40,322 nucleotides of DNA from JBMYQA01 sp049600855 (GTDB lineage Bacteria > Bacteroidota > Bacteroidia > Cytophagales > Flammeovirgaceae): assembly GCA_049600855.1 (NCBI GenBank), contig JBMYQA010000018.1, positions 1 through 40,322 on the forward strand, read 5' to 3'. The translations under genes were made by a program, and so were the position numbers. A model generated the notes under the pieces. It was not told the origin of the DNA. It worked only from the letters and a program-made list of their open reading frames with translations, and did not search any database. Positions 34,139-40,322 of the stretch are shown in pieces (within the stretch, counting starts at the first letter, position 1; each line of letters opens with the position of its first letter).

Positions 34139-36460
34139 TTATTTCGCCTTCTTTTTCCGTGTCGTTTTCTTTTTAGCAGGAGGTGTTTCAATAATTTCAA
34201 TACACTTCTCAAGGGTCAACTCGCTGGCCTCAATGTCTTTTGGAATTTTGAAATTCTTCTTTTTGTAGGAAATGTATGGTCCCCAACGACCATTTAGGAC
34301 TCTTACATCAGGATTTTCATCAAACAATTTGATGATTTTCTTGGCATCAGCCTCTCGCTTTGCCTTGATGAGTTCAATGGCTACTGCTTCGTCTACAGTA
34401 TGTGGATCATACTCTTTGGGTAAAGAAACAAATTTGCCATCATGACGCACATATGGACCAAATCGACCAATTGCTGCTGTGATCACTTTATCTTCAAAGG
34501 TTCCAACAGTTCGGGGTAATTTGAATAGTTCTAATGCTTCTTCTAAGGTAATGTTTTCCAACAGTTGTTCTTTTCTCAAAGAAGCATACAGCGGTTTCTC
34601 TTCATCTTCAGCCGAACCAATTTGTGCGTATGGCCCATAACGGCCCATACGCACAATTACGGGCTTGCCATTTTCTGGATGCATGCCTAATTCACGTTCC
34701 AAACCTGCATCGGCACGATCGACATTTGCAGTCGTTTCTACCGTTTCGTGGAAGTCGCCGTAGAAATTCTCCAACATCTGATTCCAAGGAATTTTTCCCT
34801 TGGCAATGATATCAAATTGCTCTTCAACCTTAGCGGTAAATGAGAAATCAACGACATTAGGGAAATGCCTGACCAAGAAATCATTCACCACCATTCCCAT
34901 ATTGGTTGGAAACAGTTTACTTTTCTCTGTTCCCGTAATTTCTGTGAGTTCATTTTTCGTCAGCGCTCCATCTTTCAAACTCAACTCAATGTATTGGCGC
35001 TCTCGGCCTTGGCGAGATTCTTTAATCACATATTCGCGCTTTTGAATTGTGGAAATGGTTGGAGCATACGTAGATGGACGACCAATGCCCATTTCCTCTA
35101 GTTTCTTCACCAAACTCGCTTCCGTATAGCGTGCAGGAGGACGAGAAAAACGTTGCGTAGCCAATAGCTGATTTAAGTCAAGTTGCTGTCCAACAGTTAA
35201 CGGAGGCAACATACCTTTGCTTTCTTCATCTTTCTCATCGTCGTCAGTGGATTCTAAATAAACCTTTAAAAATCCCTCAAACTTGATGACTTCCCCTTTG
35301 GCAACTAATTGCTCACTCGTGGTAGAAATTGCAATACTCGCCGTTGTTTTTTCTAAACGAGCGTCTGCCATTTGAGAGGCAATGGCACGTTTCCAAATCA
35401 GTTCATATAAGCGTTGTTGGTTATAATCCGAAACAGGCTCTCGTTCTTCAAAATTCGTTGGGCGAATGGCTTCGTGCGCTTCCTGAGCCGATTGAGACTT
35501 CGTTTTGAATTTGCGAGCTTGCACATATTCATCTCCGTAATCTTTAACAATTGCTCCCTTTGCTGACTCCAACGCCAAATCGGATAGATTCACAGAATCC
35601 GTTCTCATATAGGTAATGTGCCCCCCTTCATAAAGCTTTTGCGCTAACGACATCGTTAAGGATACGGGAAAGCTCAATTTACGGCTAGCCTCTTGCTGAA
35701 GTGTGGAGGTGGTAAATGGAGGAGCTGGTGATTTTTTAGCAGGTTTTGTCTCTAAATTCGCGATCGAGAAATCGGCACCATTACATTTTTCTAAAAACGC
35801 TTGCGCCTCTTCTTCTGAATCGAAACGTTTAGGCAATTCCGCTTTTAACTCCTTTCCTTCACCTAAATCAAACGTAGCCGTAATTTTGTAACTACTTTTT
35901 GCCTCAAAACCTTCTACTTCGCGCTCACGCTCTACAACCAAACGTACTGCTACCGATTGGACACGACCAGCCGAAAGTCCGTATTTAATCTTCTTCCACA
36001 GAATAGGCGATAGTTCAAAACCTACTAAACGATCTAATACCCTACGCGCTTGTTGGGCATTTACTAAATCTTCATCAATGTTTCGCGGGTTATTGATTGC
36101 CGTAACAATTGCTGATTTCGTGATCTCTCGAAATACAATTCGTTTCGTAGCATCAGCTTTCAACTTCAAGGCTTCTTTTAAGTGCCAAGAAATGGCTTCC
36201 CCTTCGCGGTCATCGTCAGTTGCTAACCAGACCATTTCCGCATCTTTAGCCAATTTCTTTAATTCCGAAACTACCTGTTTTTTATCATTAGAGACGACGT
36301 ATTTAGGCTTAAATCCATTTTCTATATCAATGGCCCCATCACCTTTAGGTAAGTCTCTTACGTGCCCATAACTCGACTTTACCAAGAAGTCTTTCCCTAA
36401 ATACCCCTCAATGGTCTTTGCCTTTGCGGGGGACTCCACTATCACCAAATTTTTTGACAT
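34139..36460 (-). CDS. topA: DNA topoisomerase I (TopA)
   Basis: Start placed at 36460 (MSKNLVIVESPAKAKTIEGY), the normal TopA N-terminus; an in-frame ATG lies 33 bp upstream. The product is 773 residues. The Toprim domain has VESPAKAKTI and the metal site TDDDREGEAISWHL (DxDxxE). The active-site motif is EGGHITYMRTDS, with Tyr284 forming the transient DNA link. It relaxes negative supercoils. The C-terminal part has three Topo_C repeats, each with a G-R-[YFW]-G-P-Y core (near 590-740), and a Lys-rich tail (PPAKKKTTRKKKAK). Cys4 zinc fingers of E. coli TopA are absent, as in relatives with the repeat-type tail. It is divergent from the DUF4230 pair. Confidence 0.97.
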   Translation of the reverse strand: MSKNLVIVESPAKAKTIEGYLGKDFLVKSSYGHVRDLPKGDGAIDIENGFKPKYVVSNDKKQVVSELKKLAKDAEMVWLATDDDREGEAISWHLKEALKLKADATKRIVFREITKSAIVTAINNPRNIDEDLVNAQQARRVLDRLVGFELSPILWKKIKYGLSAGRVQSVAVRLVVEREREVEGFEAKSSYKITATFDLGEGKELKAELPKRFDSEEEAQAFLEKCNGADFSIANLETKPAKKSPAPPFTTSTLQQEASRKLSFPVSLTMSLAQKLYEGGHITYMRTDSVNLSDLALESAKGAIVKDYGDEYVQARKFKTKSQSAQEAHEAIRPTNFEEREPVSDYNQQRLYELIWKRAIASQMADARLEKTTASIAISTTSEQLVAKGEVIKFEGFLKVYLESTDDDEKDEESKGMLPPLTVGQQLDLNQLLATQRFSRPPARYTEASLVKKLEEMGIGRPSTYAPTISTIQKREYVIKESRQGRERQYIELSLKDGALTKNELTEITGTEKSKLFPTNMGMVVNDFLVRHFPNVVDFSFTAKVEEQFDIIAKGKIPWNQMLENFYGDFHETVETTANVDRADAGLERELGMHPENGKPVIVRMGRYGPYAQIGSAEDEEKPLYASLRKEQLLENITLEEALELFKLPRTVGTFEDKVITAAIGRFGPYVRHDGKFVSLPKEYDPHTVDEAVAIELIKAKREADAKKIIKLFDENPDVRVLNGRWGPYISYKKKNFKIPKDIEASELTLEKCIEIIETPPAKKKTTRKKKAK

Positions 36461-37015
36461 ATTCCTTAAGCGCGTTTTGAATTTTCCATGCATCGACTAC
36501 CTTGTCGAATTGATACCCATTTTGTGTAAAACTAGACTCAAAATGTATTAAGGCAACCCAAACTTTTACACTTGAAGCCGCTATTCAAGTAACTGTTTAC
36601 TCAAATGAATAGTTGTATTTCTTAGGTTTTAAATCATGCAAAAGTGCAAGATGTTTTGAGCTAATTAAAAAAAAATCGAATATTTTTTTCACATTCTTAC
36701 TATTTCCTACACGTTTTTGAATGAATTCTCATTCAAGTGTTTACCAACCCAAATCAGAATAATGCAATCATTACAAAGCTGGTTTCTAACGAGTTAGATC
36801 ATTTCACTCTAGCAAAAAACTGTCCATAAACGGTGTTTTTCTAACCAAATTATAAACCTAAAAAATCTACTTCAATGATTTCAGTCATGATCAACCACTA
36901 CTTTTCATTTATTAAACAGTGTCTATACCACGAAAGTTTTCATAACCATTCAATTGCTTGTGCCACATCTAAACTTTTCATATATTAATATACTCAACCT
37001 AAATTGTAAACATCT
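36461..37015. other. 555-bp divergent intergenic region (topA / DUF4230 pair)
   Basis: AT-rich with long A and T tracts and no credible ORF. An 8-bp inverted repeat TTGAATGA (36717-36724) with TCATTCAA (36729-36736) has a 4-nt centre. I could not place a full Bacteroidota promoter for either gene with confidence. Confidence 0.5.
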
Positions 37016-37645
37016 ATGCACAAAAGACTATGGATAGGCTTGCTATTATTCAGCACCTTAATGGCATGCAACAAGAAAAGCGATCGGGCACTCGTGATTA
37101 GTAAAATTAGAAAAGTTTCCGAACTAGCGACTGTAGAGGTAATTCTCACCAAAATTATCATGGCGGAGAAAACACCAAATGGCTTCTTAAAAAAATTGGT
37201 AGCCAGAAATGCCACCTTCTTAGCCAATACCGAAGCGCGCATTAAAGCTGGTATTGATTTTAGTAAGATAAAAGGGGATGCCGTAAAAATTGAAGAAGGT
37301 ACACGAATCAATATTTTACTTCCTGCTGTGCAAATCATCAACTTCTCCTATCCTGCCGAAACCTTTGAAATTGATCCTGTGATTTCTCGTTACAAGCCCT
37401 TTTTAAATCGCATCAGTGTGGATGAATTGGATGACTTTTTCCGCCAAGGAGAAATCGATATCCGAAATAATTTCAAATATTTTGGTGTTCGACAGACGGT
37501 AGAAGATAAAACCCGTTTGCTCCTCACTAAATTACTCAAACAACTGGGTTTTACTGAAATTAACATTGATTTTGAAGAACCAGAAGAAGATAATGGCCTT
37601 TCCACCCCAATCACACCTAAAAATGAAGAAGAAACGAACAAATAA
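37016..37645 (+). CDS. DUF4230-type lipoprotein
   Basis: A protein of 209 residues with a lipoprotein signal (MHKRLWIGLLLFSTLMAC, lipidated Cys18). The body fits DUF4230: RKVSELATVEVILTKII near the N-terminus, a middle DAVKIEEGTRINILLPAVQII, and YPAETFEIDPVISRY. The family has no established biochemical function. It ends in an acidic tail (EEPEEDNGLSTP). It overlaps the next gene by 23 nt, so the two lipoproteins are co-expressed and may form a pair in the periplasm. Confidence 0.75.
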   Translation: MHKRLWIGLLLFSTLMACNKKSDRALVISKIRKVSELATVEVILTKIIMAEKTPNGFLKKLVARNATFLANTEARIKAGIDFSKIKGDAVKIEEGTRINILLPAVQIINFSYPAETFEIDPVISRYKPFLNRISVDELDDFFRQGEIDIRNNFKYFGVRQTVEDKTRLLLTKLLKQLGFTEINIDFEEPEEDNGLSTPITPKNEEETNK

Positions 37646-38720
37646 CCTCAGCTTAGTTCCTTTAGCCGCTTTAGTGATCGCCTCACTTGTGCTTTCTGCA
37701 TGTAAACGAGATACCAAAATCGAGGATACAGCCATTTCGCTAAAAGAACTCAAAGAGATTGGTGAGTTAGTAACAGCCGAATATTATGGAGAAGTGGTAG
37801 AAGCGTTAAGCCGTGATTTCATTGCGCAAGATTTACAATACCTGAAAAAGTCTTATATGGAAATTCGCGAGGTATATTCTAATATTGGGCGCATTCATCG
37901 TTGGCCGAGCAAGCGCGTTCGGAAGTTCAAACGAACTAAGCTTCATGAAAGAGCGGAATATAAAACCTTAAAAAAGGTGACTAAAAACTTTGTTTCCTTT
38001 TCGGGCGATAAAAAGTTTTTAGAGGAAATCATTTGGAAAAAAGATTGGAAAACCTTCTACGACGAATACAAAGATGAATTGGTAAAGTATAGCCGAAAGA
38101 AAAACAATAATGTAGAAATTGTCTACCTTGGTAGAGGTTGGGTGAGAGCGGGTTTTGATTTGACCTCTCTCGATTCTACTCAACTTGAGATTAAGGATGA
38201 TACTTTATTTATTAATGATTTTGATCCGCAAATTTTTGATGCGGACATTAATCCTTGGTTTATCCCTAACAAAACGAAAGGATTTGAATTGGTTCGTTCT
38301 AGCAGGGAAGGGAAAATTACGTTTGAGCAGATTACGGCTGTAAAACGTGCCTGCAAGCAAAAATTACGCAAAGATGCGGTTGATCGAGGAATTCATCACC
38401 GAGCAAGAGAAGCGGCTGAGGAAGCGTTTGAGACCTTTTTAAATACCTTAGAGATTTCATCGCTAGGAGGCAAACCATTCAGTGCCATTATCATTGAATA
38501 TACTGATTTGTTTGAAGATAAAATTGGTATTCTGTACGATAATACTGTAGATAGTGCTGAAGTGGATAAACTCCGTTACCTGATTGATTTCGATGAAAAG
38601 TACAGCACTTATGAAGCCGATGTTTTAAATGAAATAGATAGGGTTACTACAGGGCATGCCAATACATTAACTTGGAAACCCTTTTTAGATAGCCTCAATA
38701 CAGTGGGTGCTAAAGATTAA
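37623..38720 (+). CDS. DUF4230-like lipoprotein, second copy
   Basis: The start is set at 37623 (MKKKRTNNLSLVPLAALVIASLVLSAC), giving a clean lipoprotein signal with Cys27; an in-frame ATG lies 57 bp upstream. The product is 365 residues. LKELKEIGELVTAEYYGEVV resembles the start of the neighbour's DUF4230 domain (RKVSELATVEVILTK). The following region is longer and is interrupted by a basic insert (WPSKRVRKFKRTKLHERAEYK). The WVRAGFDLTSLDSTQLEIKDDTLFI segment recalls the shared core. Function is unknown. The 23-nt overlap with the upstream gene points to coupled translation. Confidence in the family is moderate. Confidence 0.65.
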   Translation: MKKKRTNNLSLVPLAALVIASLVLSACKRDTKIEDTAISLKELKEIGELVTAEYYGEVVEALSRDFIAQDLQYLKKSYMEIREVYSNIGRIHRWPSKRVRKFKRTKLHERAEYKTLKKVTKNFVSFSGDKKFLEEIIWKKDWKTFYDEYKDELVKYSRKKNNNVEIVYLGRGWVRAGFDLTSLDSTQLEIKDDTLFINDFDPQIFDADINPWFIPNKTKGFELVRSSREGKITFEQITAVKRACKQKLRKDAVDRGIHHRAREAAEEAFETFLNTLEISSLGGKPFSAIIIEYTDLFEDKIGILYDNTVDSAEVDKLRYLIDFDEKYSTYEADVLNEIDRVTTGHANTLTWKPFLDSLNTVGAKD

Positions 38721-38733
38721 CAATAAGGGAGTA

Positions 38734-39708
38734 TTACTTCTCCCTTTCAATGACATACTTAATGAGCTTGATCATGGAGTCTTTATAAACCGAATCAGGT
38801 AAATGGTTGAGCATGTCTTTTGCCTCGCCATAAATTCGATTCATCTCATTGGTGGTGTACTCAATGCCTCCTGAGTTTTTTACAAACTCGATCACTTCGC
38901 GAACCTTTTCGGGTTTATCGCTCTTATTTTTAACCAGATTGATGATATGGCGTTTATCTGACCAGCTGGCATTTTTTAGGGCATAGATTAAAGGCAAAGT
39001 CATTTTCTTTTCCTTAATATCTATTCCAAGTGGCTTGCCTATTTCAGCGGTGCCATAATCAAATAAATCATCTTTGATTTGAAAAGCAATTCCCACCTTT
39101 TCCCCAAACAAGCTCATGTGCGCTACCATTTCCTTGGATGCTCCTGCCGAACTTGCCCCTACACCACAACACGAGGAAATTAAAGTAGCAGTCTTTTGTC
39201 GAATAATTTCAAAATAAATATCTTCGGTGATGTCTAACTTTCTCGCTTTTTCAATTTGAAGCAGTTCTCCTTCACTCATTTCCCGCACCGCTTTGGAGAC
39301 AATTCGCAATAACTCAAAATCTCCATTATCGACCGAAAGCAATAAGCCTCTCGACAAGAGGTAATCACCAACTAATACGGCAATTTTATTTTTCCAAAGT
39401 GCATTGATGGAAAAGAATCCTCTTCGATGGTTTGAATCATCTACCACATCGTCGTGTACCAAAGTAGCCGTGTGTAGCAGTTCAATTAACGAGGCACCTC
39501 GATGAGTAGCCTCCTGAATACCTCCACACATCCCAGCCGATAAAAAAACAAGAATGGGACGAATTTGCTTTCCCTTACTCTTCACGATATAACTCATGAT
39601 TTTATCGAGAAGCAATACCTTGGTCTTCATGGATTTGCGGAATTTTTTTTCAAATTCCTCCATCTCATGTACAATGGGAGCCTTTATTTCTTGGATAGGG
39701 TGTGCCAT
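38734..39708 (-). CDS. Polyprenyl diphosphate synthase (trans-isoprenyl, menaquinone side-chain type)
   Basis: A protein of 324 residues, typical of long-chain trans-prenyltransferases (IspB/octaprenyl type). The first Asp-rich motif is D86-D-V-V-D90 (HDDVVDDSNHRRG) and the second is D213-D-L-F-D217 (QIKDDLFDYG). The KGKQIRPILVFLSAG and KPLGIDIKEKKMTLPL segments are characteristic. It elongates isoprenoid diphosphates, probably for the menaquinone tail. Two non-bulky residues, Ala81 and Thr82, lie 4-5 positions before the first motif, consistent with long chains. The gene follows the Rieske gene by 84 bp. Confidence 0.93.
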   Translation of the reverse strand: MAHPIQEIKAPIVHEMEEFEKKFRKSMKTKVLLLDKIMSYIVKSKGKQIRPILVFLSAGMCGGIQEATHRGASLIELLHTATLVHDDVVDDSNHRRGFFSINALWKNKIAVLVGDYLLSRGLLLSVDNGDFELLRIVSKAVREMSEGELLQIEKARKLDITEDIYFEIIRQKTATLISSCCGVGASSAGASKEMVAHMSLFGEKVGIAFQIKDDLFDYGTAEIGKPLGIDIKEKKMTLPLIYALKNASWSDKRHIINLVKNKSDKPEKVREVIEFVKNSGGIEYTTNEMNRIYGEAKDMLNHLPDSVYKDSMIKLIKYVIEREK

Positions 39709-39792
39709 AGTGTTGCCGCAATATTACGACCTAAAAGAGAGACTTAAAATAGCTAAGTGGATTATAATAAGGCTAGAGGCAAAATAAATTGA

Positions 39793-40122
39793 TTAGGATT
39801 CGGGAACGCCTACATAAAATCCAGTTTCATCCACTTTAATCGGATATGTCTGTACCTTTCTTGTACGATTCTCGCACTCCAGCCCATTTTTGAGATTATA
39901 TCGAAAGCTATGCCACGGACAAATTACTTCTCCCAAAAAGTTTACGGTGCCCTTGCTCAATGATTCACCTAAATGTGGACAGGCATCGTCTACAGCAAAA
40001 AAGCCAGCCACCGCATGGCTCAGACAAATTTTCCGATTTCCTGCCAAAATGAGCCTTGACGAGCGCATTGGCACTACTTTCTCTGCTTCTTCTAAGGTAT
40101 TAAATACTTTAAGCCATTTCAT
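39793..40122 (-). CDS. Rieske [2Fe-2S] ferredoxin-type protein
   Basis: A small Rieske protein of 109 residues. The cluster ligands are Cys48 and His50 (CPHLGES) and Cys68 and His71 (CPWHSF), the C-x-H ... C-x-x-H pattern, with 17 residues between the pairs. No signal peptide or membrane anchor is seen, so it resembles NirD-like or oxygenase-type ferredoxins rather than the bc1 subunit. Electron partners cannot be named from here. It is the upstream gene of a probable two-gene unit with the polyprenyl synthase. Confidence 0.93.
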   Translation of the reverse strand: MKWLKVFNTLEEAEKVVPMRSSRLILAGNRKICLSHAVAGFFAVDDACPHLGESLSKGTVNFLGEVICPWHSFRYNLKNGLECENRTRKVQTYPIKVDETGFYVGVPES

Positions 40123-40198
40123 GGCGAACTTTTTATTTGTTTAAACAGTTATTGAGGTATCAATAATTATCAAAAAGGTATTAACAACCTAAAAAGCG

Positions 40199-40218
40199 CA
40201 TAATTTACATAAATTATG
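40199..40218. promoter_or_regulatory. Inverted repeat upstream of the Rieske gene
   Basis: CATAATTTA (40199-40207) and TAAATTATG (40210-40218) form a perfect 9-bp inverted repeat with a 2-nt centre, about 77 bp upstream of the Rieske start. It may be an operator. The 200 bp at the window end (40123-40322) otherwise show no ORF. Confidence 0.35.
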
Positions 40219-40322
40219 TATTTTTAAATAGGCAGTAACAAATAAAGCTATATTTCTTTATTCACTATGAACTTGTCTAACATTAGTTTTTTTGAGTGAA
40301 AAAGAGTTAAGAAGCTCTCAAT

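Noticed and set aside
34624..35101. Plus-strand ORFs within the topA region
   Set aside because: They are antisense shadows of topA. Their residue composition is unlike real proteins and the topA frame is conserved end to end.
37566..37622. Upstream ATG of the second DUF4230-like gene
   Set aside because: It gives an 80-nt overlap with the preceding gene and buries the lipoprotein signal; the ATG at 37623 is preferred.

Overview
The window looks like a chromosomal segment of a Bacteroidota bacterium, most likely from Cytophagales or a neighbouring group. The evidence is: a PorT-like type IX secretion (T9SS) protein next to ubiE/menG, a secreted protein with a T9SS C-terminal sorting signal, DUF1573 and DUF4230 lipoprotein or secreted genes, an ABC-permease/M1-peptidase fusion, low GC content, and promoters of the Bacteroidota type (TTG or TTTG, about 19 nt, then TAnnTTTG). 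I saw no insertion sequence, prophage, CRISPR array or integrase. The gene density and functions are those of an ordinary chromosome core.

Layout. 1-1532 (-): a serine beta-lactamase-like lipoprotein cut by the window edge. 1981-4014 (+): an OmpA-type multidomain envelope protein. 4092-6434 (-): era, ubiE/menG and porT in that transcription order. 6598-6670: initiator tRNA-fMet with promoter and terminator. 6894-9383 (+): a large secreted FG-GAP/ASPIC/FN3 protein with a T9SS tail. 9531-10235 (+): rsmI. 10435-12714 (+): a periplasmic double-parvulin PPIase. 12875-13276 (+): a DUF1573 protein. 13346-13465 (-): a possible tiny ORF resembling the end of a TonB-receptor plug. 13513-14890 (+): a membrane SRPBCC protein overlapping a DUF5519 gene. 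15365-17119 (+): a secreted protein of Ig-like repeats. 17246-19036 (-): an ABC exporter. 19298-22537 (+): a propeller-type sensor kinase. 22684-25884 (+): a tricorn-like S41 protease. 25984-26565 (+): a Uma2 nuclease-like protein. 26687-27259 (+): an unrecognised coiled-coil protein. 27363-31838 (+): an ABC ATPase plus the permease/M1 fusion. 31894-33735 (-): an MsbA-like exporter. 34139-36460 (-): topA. 37016-38720 (+): two overlapping DUF4230-type lipoprotein genes. 38734-40122 (-): a Rieske protein and a polyprenyl diphosphate synthase.

How the genes relate. Most of the content serves the cell envelope: outer-membrane assembly and folding (the PPIase), secretion (PorT and one likely cargo), lipid or drug export (two ABC exporters, one ABC/M1 machine), proteolysis (S41, M1) and sensing (histidine kinase). 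Menaquinone synthesis appears twice: ubiE/menG supplies the methyltransferase and the polyprenyl synthase can supply the side chain. Era, RsmI, TopA and tRNA-fMet are housekeeping.

I found no convincing undescribed multi-gene system. The best leads are the small plug-like ORF at 13346-13465, the SRPBCC/DUF5519 pair with a palindrome abutting its start codon, the DUF4230 pair, the ABC exporter with Asp in place of the catalytic Glu, and the ABC-permease/M1 fusion.
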